Positions 17,517 to 25,308 of a stretch of 64,000 nucleotides of DNA are shown here, in pieces; position 1 is the stretch's first letter, and the number at the start of each line of letters is the position of its first letter. Origin of the DNA: JBKBIP01 sp046297495. Lineage in GTDB: Bacteria; Planctomycetota; Planctomycetia; Gemmatales; Gemmataceae. The notes under the pieces were generated by a model that was not told the origin of the DNA, searched no databases, and saw only the letters and a list, made by a program, of their open reading frames with translations. A program made the position numbers and the translations under genes. The stretch covers positions 21,180 through 85,179 of the forward strand of contig JBKBIP010000026.1 in the NCBI GenBank assembly GCA_046297495.1. Reading direction: 5' to 3'.

Positions 17517-17599
17517 TCGGCGCAGACAGCAAAGCCGAAAGTGTGCTAGTGTAGGCACGTCATGGAATGTGTCTTATGAGAATCACGGAGGACAAATTC

Positions 17600-18463
17600 A
17601 TGCCCCGCGAATATCGATGGATGTTGACGGGATTGGCCGCCCTGGCCTTGGTGGGTGTTGGTATTTGGGCCAAGGGAGAACTGATCGGCGGCGAGACGGA
17701 CGACGCCCAACCTTCCGAATGGGCGCCGCCGCCAGTGAATGCCCCCCTTCCGTCCATTCAAGAAGTCGTCCCGTCCAGCTACGAGCCATCGCCGCCGCTG
17801 CCGCTCCCTGAGGACATGCCCAAGACGTTGCCCAATCAGCCCGAAATGGAAACCAGCGCCGATTCGTCGCCGAACAGTGATTGGTCGCTGCCTCCATCGC
17901 CGATTCATGATCCGCAGGTGACACCCGTTAGCACCCCCCCACCGGAAAAGTTCCCCACACCTGCCGCGTTTCCGGCGGATACGCGCTGTCCGTGGGTGCT
18001 GCGCGTGGAAATCGTCGATGGCCGGACGCAGCTTGAAGCTCGCACCGATAAGGACGTGCGTTTCCGTGTCCATTGCGACCGGCTGAATCTGGAAGCCCCC
18101 AACGGCAAGATCGAGGCCATTGGCGGTGTGTCGGTGACGGCGGAAAATCTGGAAGGAAAGTGCGACCGGCTAATCATTACCTGGCTGGATGACAAGGTGA
18201 TCCTGGAACAGGCCGTTCACGTCAAATGTCGCAAGGACGGTCAAGAAGTGGAGCTGGCCGGTGATCACCTGAGCTTGAAGCTGACCATTATCGATACCCC
18301 GAAGGCCGTTCACAACCAAGGGGTAGTCGTGCCATCCGCATACAAGCCGGTTCCGGATCATATCATCCAGACTTCGGCCCCCGTTCGCCAGCGCTCCAAC
18401 CGCGAACCCCCCACGGACCCATCCATGATCCAGCCCTTTGACGGCACGCCAGAGGATTATTGA
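17600..18463 (+). CDS. Membrane-anchored protein with LptA/OstA-like segment
   Basis: A 287-residue protein. A single N-terminal hydrophobic helix (MLTGLAALALVGVGIWAKGE) probably anchors it. A long Pro/Ser-rich linker follows (about residues 35-125, with PPPVNAPLPS and PPLPLPEDMPK). The C-terminal part, about residues 130-235, has repeated short strands such as VRFRVHCDRLNLEAPNGKIE and ENLEGKCDRLIITWLDDKVI. Their spacing recalls the beta-jellyroll of LptA/OstA, which carries lipopolysaccharide across the periplasm. Similarity is by pattern only. CGGAGGA precedes the ATG. Its position just after a glycosyltransferase gene fits an envelope glycolipid role. Confidence 0.6.
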   Translation: MPREYRWMLTGLAALALVGVGIWAKGELIGGETDDAQPSEWAPPPVNAPLPSIQEVVPSSYEPSPPLPLPEDMPKTLPNQPEMETSADSSPNSDWSLPPSPIHDPQVTPVSTPPPEKFPTPAAFPADTRCPWVLRVEIVDGRTQLEARTDKDVRFRVHCDRLNLEAPNGKIEAIGGVSVTAENLEGKCDRLIITWLDDKVILEQAVHVKCRKDGQEVELAGDHLSLKLTIIDTPKAVHNQGVVVPSAYKPVPDHIIQTSAPVRQRSNREPPTDPSMIQPFDGTPEDY

Positions 18464-18483
18464 GCTCGTTTGCGGTTCGCGTC

Positions 18484-18529
18484 GAGTCATCGTTTCGCGG
18501 GGGAGGCATCCCGCGCGAAACGATGACTC
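18484..18529. repeat. Dispersed palindrome, copy 5 (perfect arms, covarying change)
   Basis: Arms GAGTCATCGTTTCGCG (18484-18499) and CGCGAAACGATGACTC (18514-18529) pair perfectly over 16 bp with a 14-base loop. The consensus T at position 3 is G here, and the partner A in the other arm is C, so pairing is kept. It lies between convergent genes. Confidence 0.9.
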
Positions 18530-18550
18530 CTATTCGGCGTTTGACAATTT

Positions 18551-19240
18551 TCACAGCTCCCGGATGCGGATGTTGCGCAGGCCGAGGGGCAAGCCGTGGT
18601 CCTGGAAGCCGATGTAGCCGGTCTGGGGCCGGGTCTTCAAGCGTTCTTGCTTCAGGTCTACCTGATTGACCAGCTCGCCATTGAGCACTACCGTCAGCAT
18701 GTCATTCTTGCAGGTGATGACAAACCGGTTCCACTCGCCGGCTGGCTTGGCGGCGTTCTTAGTGGGGGGGACGCCTGGAATAATGCCGCCGCTATCGTGA
18801 TCGGTGAGCTTCTTATCCGCTCCCTTGCCGTGCGAATCATAGATTTGCACCTCGATGCCGTGGGCCACGGGGCTGCTCAGGTCGCCGACGCGGAAGTAGA
18901 AACCGCTATTGCCCCCCTTCTGAACCTTGTACTCGAAATCGATCTCGAAATCGCGGTACTGTTTCTTTGACCACAGATAAGCGTCGTAGCGTTGCCAGCC
19001 TTTCTCCCCCGGACGCGGTTCCAGGGTGACGACCCCCTCTTTGTCGATGAGCCAGTTCCCCTTGGTGGTCCAGTGCTTGGTCAGACTGCCCCCTTCCAAC
19101 AAATTGACCCAACCAGCCTCGCTCTTGGCGTCGTCGGCCAGACTGGATAGACATGCCACGGCCAACACAGCCAAGCCCAGCGTTCCCCGAACGATGGCGC
19201 CACGGGCCAGCCGATCAATCCGTCTCGTTTGTCGTGTCAT
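18551..19240 (-). CDS. Secreted DUF1080 (3-keto-disaccharide hydrolase-like) protein
   Basis: A 229-residue exported protein of the DUF1080 family, a concanavalin-like beta-sandwich; some members hydrolyse 3-keto-glycosides. A signal peptide (IVRGTLGLAVLAVACLSSLA) precedes the mature part. Family blocks are WVNLLEGGSLTKHWTTKGNW, WSKKQYRDFEIDFEYKVQKG, GNSGFYFRVG, HGIEVQIYD and the ending TGYIGFQDHGLPLGLRNIRI. The protein is a little short but complete. AGGAGGG lies upstream of the ATG. Substrate not predictable; such proteins occur in very many copies in planctomycetes. Confidence 0.88.
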   Translation of the reverse strand: MTRQTRRIDRLARGAIVRGTLGLAVLAVACLSSLADDAKSEAGWVNLLEGGSLTKHWTTKGNWLIDKEGVVTLEPRPGEKGWQRYDAYLWSKKQYRDFEIDFEYKVQKGGNSGFYFRVGDLSSPVAHGIEVQIYDSHGKGADKKLTDHDSGGIIPGVPPTKNAAKPAGEWNRFVITCKNDMLTVVLNGELVNQVDLKQERLKTRPQTGYIGFQDHGLPLGLRNIRIREL

Positions 19241-19310
19241 TGGAACCCTCCTGATACAGAGTGAAAAACCACCTGGTTATGGATGATGTTTTGAGCGTTT
19301 TTCTCCCGTT

Positions 19311-19373
19311 CGTAGCGGAAGTCGCCACAATTCCAGCGGCAGGTTCAACGGCATTCTGGCGACTTCCGCCACA
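19311..19373. repeat. Second type of intergenic palindrome
   Basis: A perfect 13-bp inverted repeat, GCGGAAGTCGCCA (19315-19327) and its complement (19357-19369), encloses a 29-base centre (CAATTCCAGCGG and on). It is unrelated in sequence to the main dispersed palindrome and is seen once in the window. A REP- or MITE-like element is likely. Confidence 0.55.
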
Positions 19374-19411
19374 TAGCGACGCCAAGCGATCTCTGGTATC
19401 CATCCTCAAAG

Positions 19412-19441
19412 CCCCTTTGCCCCCGAAGTGGGGGCGCGGGG
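19412..19441. repeat. GC-rich hairpin near the end of the DUF4058 gene
   Basis: GCCCCC (19419-19424) and GGGGGC (19430-19435) form a short stem within CCCC...GGGG flanks. No T-run follows in either direction, so it is recorded as a repeat-like hairpin and not as a terminator. Confidence 0.45.
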
Positions 19442-19460
19442 AGATTTCGGGAATGGAATT

Positions 19461-20180
19461 TCACGCCGGGATGCGCAGTGACTTGCAGGTGGCAAGATAG
19501 CTATCCTCCAGGCACAGCGGAACACACAAATCCAGACGCAACCACAGCGGCACGGTCGGCAGTTTTTCCCCCAAGGCGAGTGCTTCCGGCCAGACTTCGA
19601 CGCGAGGCTGCTTCCGCACTGTCACTGCTCGATAGGCCACGGTATACAAGCCCGTCGGCGCTTCCCAATCGGCCTTGCGATTCTGGATTTCGAGCACGTC
19701 GAACAACTCTTGGTGCAGATTGGCCGACCGTGACGTCACGATGTCCACGATCACCACGCCAATGCCATGGCGCAAATAGCCGGCACACTTGGCGGCAAAG
19801 GTTCGTCGGCTGCCAGGACGGTCCTTGTTGGCCGGGCTGACTAATTCGATGGCCGCCCGTAGCTCGGCCCCACCCAAATCTTGATACACGCGCACCTCGT
19901 AGCTATCCAGATGAGCGAAATCCACCTTGGCGGTGATCTTCGGCCTTGTCGGCGACCAGACCTTCGTGCCGCCGCTGGCTGGACTGCCGCTCGCCAGCTC
20001 CAGTGTCGCCACGTCCACTTCCAACTCCGGCCCCACGCTGATTTCCGATTCCGCGAAGTACTCCGGCGGCAACAATTCTTGATTCAATTGATTGGCGAGG
20101 AACGCGGCCCAAGAATGATGAAATCCCTCCCAACGCCGCGGGCCGTGCAAAGGGGGATGAAAATGATCGAGGAGAGGCAT
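19461..20180 (-). CDS. DUF4058 family protein
   Basis: A 239-residue cytosolic protein of the DUF4058 family (found mostly in cyanobacteria and planctomycetes). Recognisable blocks are MPLLDHFHPPLHGPRRWEGF at the start, FAESEISVGPELEVDVATLE, then the core YEVRVYQDLGGAELRAAIEL with VSPANKDRPGSRRTFAAKC. The E...SP-NK...R...K pattern resembles a PD-(D/E)xK nuclease core like that of the Uma2-type families, but whether it cuts nucleic acid is unknown. Families of this kind are usually multicopy. It lies upstream of nothing obvious on its strand; a dispersed palindrome lies just before its start. Confidence 0.85.
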   Translation of the reverse strand: MPLLDHFHPPLHGPRRWEGFHHSWAAFLANQLNQELLPPEYFAESEISVGPELEVDVATLELASGSPASGGTKVWSPTRPKITAKVDFAHLDSYEVRVYQDLGGAELRAAIELVSPANKDRPGSRRTFAAKCAGYLRHGIGVVIVDIVTSRSANLHQELFDVLEIQNRKADWEAPTGLYTVAYRAVTVRKQPRVEVWPEALALGEKLPTVPLWLRLDLCVPLCLEDSYLATCKSLRIPA

Positions 20181-20231
20181 GGGGAAACTCCAAAAAATGG
20201 GCGAATTTTAAGTGCCGAGATTCGTTGTTGA

Positions 20232-20281
20232 GATTCATCGTTTCGCGCTCGCTGTCTCTTTCGCGCGCCAAACGATGAATC
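20232..20281. repeat. Dispersed palindrome, copy 6
   Basis: Arms GATTCATCGTTTCGCGC (20232-20248) and GCGCCAAACGATGAATC (20265-20281), one mismatch, 16-base loop. It lies between two minus-strand genes. Confidence 0.85.
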
Positions 20282-20335
20282 AATAGCAGGAGAAAGGTTG
20301 TCGGTTCTACCATGATCTCGGAGTATTTCTTGATC

Positions 20336-20896
20336 TCACTCCTGCGCCAGCAAATCCACCGCCGCTTTCAGGCCGTGGCGGCTCTCGAAGAAGCGTTTGG
20401 CCAGGCTTTCAACCAGCTCCAAGAAGGTGAGCAGATCGTTGATGCGCTGGTGGCGCTCGCGGGTGGCGGGATCGTTGGCCAGGGGGCCGAGGGCGTCGGT
20501 GGATAATTCCTCCTGACAGTGACGTAGCGTGTTCAAGATGGGATCAATCTCGCGGCGTTTGCGCTGGTTGGCGACCAGGGTGAACATCTCCCAGATGTCG
20601 GTGAGGGATTCGTAATAGTCGCGCCGGTCGCCGCGCTTGTGGACGCGGCGCACCAGGCCCCATTCGACCAACTTGCTCAGGTTCATGCTCACGTTGCCGC
20701 GCGAGATGGCCAGCCGGTGCATGATGTCATCCATTGACAGCGCTTGGCCAGTGATGTACAGCAAGCCGTGAATGCGGGCCATGGTCGGGCTGATCCCCCA
20801 CAAGCCGCTCATGGTGTCCCATAAATCGACGAAGCGATCTTCCACCGCTTCCAGGCGTTCATCCAGCTTCGGCTTGTCGGCAGGCGGAGTTTTCAT
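20336..20896 (-). CDS. GbsR/MarR-type transcriptional regulator
   Basis: A 186-residue winged helix-turn-helix protein of the GbsR group. After a charged N-terminal helix it has the GbsR hallmark GLWGISPTMARIHGLLYITG. The recognition region follows (MDDIMHRLAISRGNVSMNLS), then the wing (GLVRRVHKRGDRRDYYESLT) and a long C-terminal dimerisation helix. GbsR proteins repress osmolyte uptake or synthesis genes; the target here is unknown and no choline or glycine-betaine gene is present. The ATG at 20896 starts a normal-length protein, whereas the longer frame would run across trpF. A perfect inverted repeat 15 bases upstream (20911-20944) is a candidate autoregulatory operator. Confidence 0.85.
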   Translation of the reverse strand: MKTPPADKPKLDERLEAVEDRFVDLWDTMSGLWGISPTMARIHGLLYITGQALSMDDIMHRLAISRGNVSMNLSKLVEWGLVRRVHKRGDRRDYYESLTDIWEMFTLVANQRKRREIDPILNTLRHCQEELSTDALGPLANDPATRERHQRINDLLTFLELVESLAKRFFESRHGLKAAVDLLAQE

Positions 20897-20910
20897 AAGT
20901 TTTATTCCCT

Positions 20911-20944
20911 TCAGGAAGATATAAAAATTGTACCTTCTTCCTGA
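20911..20944 (-). promoter_or_regulatory. Candidate operator of the GbsR/MarR-type gene
   Basis: TCAGGAAGA (20911-20919) and TCTTCCTGA (20936-20944) are a perfect inverted repeat with a 16-base AT-rich centre (TATAAAAATTG and on) that contains -10-like sequence for the minus strand. The geometry suits a dimeric wHTH repressor covering its own promoter. Inference from sequence only. Confidence 0.5.
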
Positions 20945-21007
20945 CTGGCCCACAAGCCGCCGTAGCCGCCTTGACGCCGCTGGCCCCCTCGCTACCATGA
21001 AGGCGCC

Positions 21008-21664
21008 ATGAACGCCAAGCACATCCGCGTCAAAATCTGTGGTCTCACGACCGAAGCCGACGCCGCGCGCGCCGCCGAGCTGGGGGCCGACGCCATTGGG
21101 CTGAACTTCCATCCGCCGTCGCCGCGTGCTATTGACTCCATTCAGGCAGAACGTATCCTGCGTGCCCTGCCACCGTTCGTGACGCCAGTGGGGGTGTTCG
21201 TGGAACGGCCGTTGCGGGAGGTGCTGGCCAAGGCAGTGACGCTGACGGGCCTCCGCGCGGTGCAATGGTACGGCAACCACGCGCAACCGGTGGAGATGGC
21301 CCCGCTCCGCTATATTCCGGCCTTCAACGTGCGAAGTAGCGACGATTTACGGACCATCGACCGTTACTTAGAGCAGTGTGCCCAGCTCGGCTGGCAACCC
21401 TCGGCCATCTTAGTCGATGCCCCGCGTGCCGGGACCATCTACGGCGGCACCGGCCATGCCGCCCCCTGGCAACTGCTCGCCGACTACCGCCCCGCCGTGC
21501 CGCTGATCCTGGCCGGCGGCCTGACCCCCGACAACGTCGCCGAAGCCATCCGCCTCGTCCGCCCCTATGCTGTCGATGTCGCCAGCGGCGTCGAGGAACG
21601 CCCTGGCAAGAAGGACGCGGAGAAGCTGCGGCGATTTATCGAGGCGGCGCGGGGGGTAGGATGA
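21008..21664 (+). CDS. trpF: Phosphoribosylanthranilate isomerase
   Basis: A 218-residue TIM-barrel enzyme of tryptophan synthesis, converting N-(5-phosphoribosyl)anthranilate to CdRP. Seen: VKICGLTTEADAARAAELGA with the catalytic Cys near residue 12, DAIGLNFHPPSPRAI, VGVFVERPL, ALQWYGN-like VQWYGN, the catalytic Asp in ILVDAPRAGTIYGGTGHAAP, and the phosphate-binding LAGGLTPDNVAEAI plus VDVASGVEERPGKKD. Length is normal. It stands alone here; trpA/trpB are not in view, so the trp genes are scattered in this organism. Cytosolic. Confidence 0.95.
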   Translation: MNAKHIRVKICGLTTEADAARAAELGADAIGLNFHPPSPRAIDSIQAERILRALPPFVTPVGVFVERPLREVLAKAVTLTGLRAVQWYGNHAQPVEMAPLRYIPAFNVRSSDDLRTIDRYLEQCAQLGWQPSAILVDAPRAGTIYGGTGHAAPWQLLADYRPAVPLILAGGLTPDNVAEAIRLVRPYAVDVASGVEERPGKKDAEKLRRFIEAARGVG

Positions 21665-21746
21665 CATATTTTTATCTCTGCGACCGCCAGACCAAAAACC
21701 AGAGCACCAGGCGATGGTGCCAAGCCGGGCTGAAAGGAGACCCATC

Positions 21747-21893
21747 ATGAAATATGCCGTCGTCATTGCAAAAGCCAACAATAATTATTCCGTCTTGGTG
21801 CCGGACCTGCCTGGCTGCGTGGCTCCAGGTCAAACTCCTGAAGAAGTTTTGCGGGCAATGGCCGAAGCGATCACCTTTCACCTTGAGGGTTGA
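21747..21893 (+). pseudogene. Truncated HicB-type antitoxin
   Basis: A 48-codon open frame encoding MKYAVVIAKANNNYSVLVPD, then LPGCVAPGQTPEEVLRAMAE and AITFHLEG before a stop. This is the well-known N-terminal domain of HicB antitoxins (YAVVIEK...YSA.VPDLPGC), but relatives normally continue past HLEG for another 20 or more residues with the DNA-binding or dimerisation part. No hicA (dsRNA-binding toxin) is next to it. GAAAGGAG precedes the ATG, so it may still be translated. It is probably a decayed or solitary remnant. A weak GC hairpin (CGCCG...CGGCG, about 21911-21935) follows. Confidence 0.7.
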
Positions 21894-21995
21894 CAACAAG
21901 CTGTCTTCCTATCCCGCCGCCGTCCCCTCAGGCGGCGTCTGTTGCGGTTTAAGCCAGCGCGAGCACCAGACCCTTCGCCAGAAAGATCATCCACC

Positions 21996-22526
21996 ATGAA
22001 ACTTATCGTAACGAATGACATCTATCTGACGGAATTTCGCCCTTCCGATCTGGCGGCGTGCCTGGAGCATCTGAACGACCGGGCCATCCATGAACAGACG
22101 CTGCGCATTCCGTTTCCCTATACGGAAGACGACTTCGCGGAGTGGATGGAAGTCGTGAACCGCACCACCCGGGCGAACGGCCAGCCGGTGATCTTCGCCA
22201 TCCGCGACCGCGACGACGCCCTGATCGGCGGGCTGGGGTTCGACGATGTCCGCATTGGTAAATTCCACCGCGCCCAGCTCGGCTACTGGTTGGCCAAACC
22301 GTACTGGAGCCAAGGGATCATGACGGCGGTGGTCGGCAAGGCTTGCGATTTGGCCTTGAACGAGTGGCAGTTAGTGAAGATCTCCGCCCACGTCTTCGCC
22401 GACAACCCGGCGTCGTGCCGCGTGTTGGAAAAGTGCGGCTTCGTCCAGGAAGGCTACCTGCGCAAGCACTACCTCAAAGATGGTCAATTCCGCGACGCCG
22501 TGTTATATGCGCTAATCCGGGAGTGA
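21996..22526 (+). CDS. RimJ/RimL-type N-acetyltransferase
   Basis: A 176-residue GNAT protein of the RimJ/RimL class, which acetylates ribosomal-protein N-termini or other amines. Family marks: the beta-start DIYLTEFRPSDLAACLEHLN, FAIRDRDDALIGGLGFDDVR, the strand HRAQLGYWLAKPYWSQGIMT (the Q-G-x-x-T/G acetyl-CoA loop), and the C-terminal NPASCRVLEKCGFVQEGYLR. Length is typical. The ATG at 21996 fits homologous starts; a longer frame begins inside the hairpin region behind the HicB remnant. Substrate unknown. Cytosolic. Confidence 0.88.
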   Translation: MKLIVTNDIYLTEFRPSDLAACLEHLNDRAIHEQTLRIPFPYTEDDFAEWMEVVNRTTRANGQPVIFAIRDRDDALIGGLGFDDVRIGKFHRAQLGYWLAKPYWSQGIMTAVVGKACDLALNEWQLVKISAHVFADNPASCRVLEKCGFVQEGYLRKHYLKDGQFRDAVLYALIRE

Positions 22527-22638
22527 GGACCTGTTGACATCTGTTTTCGGCGGTGATGGTCCGCCAAATTTGGCAACGACAGGTCACCATTTCCATTCAA
22601 GGAGGGCTAGCTACTGGCCACGATGCTTGCCGAAGCCA

Positions 22639-23940
22639 TCACTTCTCCCTCTTGGCGGCCATCACTGCCGCCAATTTACGTACCATCCGCTCCTCGCTCG
22701 GCGCGGCCAGGGCGACGGTCGGTTCGTAGCCCCCTTCAAAGAAGGCTTGGTTGGTGGGGATGTAGCCGGGGCCACCGTCGCCGTAGCCGGCCACGCACAC
22801 GAACTGGTCGGGGCGTAATTCTTGGGCCTTCAGTTGATATTCGATGAACGGTTCGCCGGGGAGATGCACGATCATGACCTTGCCCATGTCCAGGCAGGTC
22901 AGGTCGATGGGCCGGTCGAGGCGGCGCAGCCAGGCGATTTGAAAGGCGGCGTTGTTGCGGCGGGCCGTGTGTTGTTTGGGATCGAGCAACACCTTCTGGC
23001 TTTCCGCTTCGGAAAACGATGCCTCCTTTCGCGGCGGCAGCGACAACGACACGACACGCCATTGCCAACCGCTGATCGGTTGTTTCTCCGTCGCTTTCCA
23101 GGCGGCGGTCATGGCCGAATACACACGGTCACGCAACACCGGGCGATTTTCATGCGAGCCATCGTTGTACTTGCCGGCGGTGACGTTGCCTGCGCAACCC
23201 GTGAAATAGACTTGAAACACGTTGGGATCGTCTTGCTGGCGTTGGTCGCGGGCCAAGCCGCAGAAATCGCAGCTGACCCGGCCATCGCCGTAATAGCTCA
23301 TCGGATGCGTGGCATAGTAGTGCAGCGCCGCCAACGGCTTGGGGCCGTCCCAGAAGCTGACCGTCCGCAGCCAGGGATCGATCAGCCCTTCCGGCTTGGC
23401 CCGCGCTTCGGGGTTGCGGGTGGCGCTGGTGCGCGTGAATTGCACTTTGCCGTCGGGACCGATGACGCGGCGATTCGAGGCCACTTGCTCCACCTTGGCC
23501 TGGCCGTGGCCGATGTGCGTGAACGGCACGGCCCGCGCCAACGCGGCCTGGGCTGCCTTGGCACTGTCCTGGACGACGCGCTCGAAGAACTTCAGGTCCA
23601 GCGAGGACGTTGGTTCCGGGGCAGCGGCGATGAGTTTTTCGGCCTCCACGTCGGCGAAGGGGGCATTGTGCGGATGCACGCACTGCACGGCCACGTTCTC
23701 CGGGACGGTGTGCGCCGCCGCCGCCAGCGCCGTACGCCACAGCCGGTTCGCGTCGTTGCGCAGGCCGCACCAATCGACGGCGCACAGCACCACCGGCTTC
23801 CCCATGCCGAGCAGAATCACCCCCAGCGCCCGCAGCGGATCATCGACGGCTCGCGCGGGCAGAATCCAACCCCCGCAGAGGGGATGTCCCATCGGCGGCG
23901 TGACATCACAAGCGAACGTGGCCAGGTGTAGTGCAGGCAT
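22639..23940 (-). CDS. Neutral/alkaline ceramidase-like protein, unusual active site
   Basis: A 433-residue protein resembling the N-terminal domain of neutral/alkaline ceramidases. Seen: FACDVTPPMGHPLCGGW at the start, AVDWCGL, VQCVHPHNAPFADVE, HYYATHPMSYYGDGRVSCDF, TGCAGNVTAGKYNDGSHENR and FIEYQLKAQELRPDQFVCV. True ceramidases carry a Ser nucleophile in an H-x-H-S motif; here the corresponding run is HPHNAP, with Asn where Ser is expected. The metal-binding histidines appear to be kept. No signal peptide is evident, so it is probably cytosolic, unlike most ceramidases. Many planctomycetes encode such homologues; their substrates are unknown. Confidence 0.75.
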   Translation of the reverse strand: MPALHLATFACDVTPPMGHPLCGGWILPARAVDDPLRALGVILLGMGKPVVLCAVDWCGLRNDANRLWRTALAAAAHTVPENVAVQCVHPHNAPFADVEAEKLIAAAPEPTSSLDLKFFERVVQDSAKAAQAALARAVPFTHIGHGQAKVEQVASNRRVIGPDGKVQFTRTSATRNPEARAKPEGLIDPWLRTVSFWDGPKPLAALHYYATHPMSYYGDGRVSCDFCGLARDQRQQDDPNVFQVYFTGCAGNVTAGKYNDGSHENRPVLRDRVYSAMTAAWKATEKQPISGWQWRVVSLSLPPRKEASFSEAESQKVLLDPKQHTARRNNAAFQIAWLRRLDRPIDLTCLDMGKVMIVHLPGEPFIEYQLKAQELRPDQFVCVAGYGDGGPGYIPTNQAFFEGGYEPTVALAAPSEERMVRKLAAVMAAKREK

Positions 23941-24227
23941 GGGTAAGTATCCAGTGACAAATGGGGAGTGATTAGGGACAAGTAAAACACAACCAATTCA
24001 GGATGCCCAACGCGGCACGGCAAGACCGACCGGACGGCGAGAGCCAATGTAACCCGGCACAGCGGCTGGATCAAGAACCTGCTTGATTTTGGTGGGAATG
24101 GAAATTCTCGGCATTTGGGATCAGCGGCACGCCGCCAGGATGTGGCTCTCGATGACGTGACATTCCCAAGCCGGCGCGACGAATTCCGAACGGGATATGC
24201 TCTTTTCGACCAAGGAAACCAAGTCCA

Positions 24228-24932
24228 TCACGCCAAATACAGCTTGCGTGGATCATTCACGCGTGGCAGCGGGCACGACGAGCGTTTGGGAATTAGCTCG
24301 GAGCGCAGGCCGTGGTTGTGGTCGGGGTGCAGGACGGCGCGGCGTTCAAACGGTTCTTGGGAGGTGGCGGGGTAGAACAATTCCCCGGTGGCGGCATCAT
24401 GCAGCCAAGGCAACAGCTGCAAGCGCTGTTGGGCCAGCGCGGCCGCGACCATTGGATAAGTACGCAGGTGATCAAGTTGGAGCCGCACGTTACATTCGAC
24501 AGCGCGGCGGAGTTGGTGGACTTCCGCGGACGCTGGCCCCCAGAGCCGATGAACGGCTTCAGCGTGGGTCAGCCAGTTCCGCAGCACGATGTCATCTGCC
24601 AGCGTGTCGGCGTCGAGCAGTCGCTTCATGACGCCACATGGACAATGACCGCAAACGACAATCATTCGGACTTGCCAACTCGCGACAGCTTGGGCGATCA
24701 GGTTTTCCTCGACTTGGTAACCGGTTCCATAGGGGGGCAGAATGTTGCCAGGAGTACGATGTACATACCACCTGCCTGGCGCGAGTTGCTTTTCCAACAG
24801 CGCCGGGGCAAAACAATTGCTCGCGCAGGTGATGAGCAGACCAGTCGGGCGCGATGCTTCTTCCTCATCGGCGAGAGGGCGCTCGGAAAGAATGGTCCTT
24901 GATTCCAGCATATCCTTGGTCCAGCGTTCCAT
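24228..24932 (-). CDS. Divergent beta-carbonic anhydrase-like protein
   Basis: A 234-residue protein with the beta-carbonic anhydrase pattern: TGLLITCASNCFAP, then HRTPGNILPPYGTGYQVEEN and MIVVCGHCPCGVMKRLLD. The three expected zinc ligands are in place (Cys36, His96, Cys99). The usual CxDSR motif reads CASNC, so the catalytic Asp and the Arg of the Asp-Arg dyad are replaced by Ser38 and Cys40. Bicarbonate/CO2 interconversion may therefore be weak or absent. The start at 24932 follows GAGGTG and gives the normal N-terminus; the longer frame would translate a terminator hairpin. The next upstream gene on this strand is an MpsC/DUF2294 protein, also tied to bicarbonate handling in other bacteria. 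Confidence 0.8.
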   Translation of the reverse strand: MERWTKDMLESRTILSERPLADEEEASRPTGLLITCASNCFAPALLEKQLAPGRWYVHRTPGNILPPYGTGYQVEENLIAQAVASWQVRMIVVCGHCPCGVMKRLLDADTLADDIVLRNWLTHAEAVHRLWGPASAEVHQLRRAVECNVRLQLDHLRTYPMVAAALAQQRLQLLPWLHDAATGELFYPATSQEPFERRAVLHPDHNHGLRSELIPKRSSCPLPRVNDPRKLYLA

Positions 24933-24952
24933 ATTCACCTCGCGCAAGTAAT

Positions 24953-25000
24953 GCAAAAAGGCCGGAAAACCTTCACCCCACGGAGAGGTTTTCCGGCCCA
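24953..25000 (-). terminator. Terminator/attenuator just upstream of the carbonic anhydrase-like gene
   Basis: Read on the minus strand, a perfect 13-bp stem (AGGTTTTCCGGCC, arms 24960-24972 and 24986-24998) with a 13-base loop is followed by TTTTT (complement of 24955-24959). The end of the T-run is about 22 bases before the ATG of the gene. A terminator this close to a start codon suggests attenuation of that gene, or the end of a short regulatory RNA. Confidence 0.75.
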
Positions 25001-25134
25001 ATCCCCAGAGGCTGTCACATCCGCCGGGGCTTGCCAGGTATATAAACTTTCTGATGACGGAGTTGTGGCGAATACACGAGTATTTTCCACTCCCCTTGGT
25101 CTCAGAAAGGCTACTTGGGAATGCCAATCCTTAG
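25001..25134 (-). promoter_or_regulatory. Unassigned leader between two terminator hairpins
   Basis: About 135 bases that, on the minus strand, follow one strong terminator and lead into a second just before the carbonic anhydrase-like gene. It contains runs such as AGAAAGTTTATATACCTGG with promoter-like AT content. It could be a small promoter plus a structured leader that controls the second terminator. No known riboswitch class was recognised. Confidence 0.35.
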
Positions 25135-25136
25135 TC

Positions 25137-25180
25137 AAAAAAGCCGGGAAAGCCTCCCTTGCAAAGGCTTTCCCGGCTTC
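25137..25180 (-). terminator. Bidirectional Rho-independent terminator after the DUF2294 gene
   Basis: A 15-bp stem (arms 25141-25155 AAGCCGGGAAAGCCT and 25165-25179, its complement) with a 9-base loop. On the minus strand it is followed by TTTTTT (complement of 25137-25142), 129 bases after the DUF2294 stop codon. Confidence 0.8.
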
Positions 25181-25308
25181 CTTTCTCCGGGCTGTGGTGA
25201 TCCCGGAAAACACCATGCCGATCATTCGGGGACAAGTATCAATCCGGCCAGCGCCGCGCGCTCTCCAAGACTGCGACTTGCCCTTATCGGTAGCGCCACG
25301 CACGGAAT

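Noticed and set aside
22822..23931. Long plus-strand open frame of about 369 residues opposite the ceramidase-like gene
   Set aside because: It is a mirror frame of a recognisable gene. High GC at third positions produces long antisense frames throughout this window. No domain or ribosome site.
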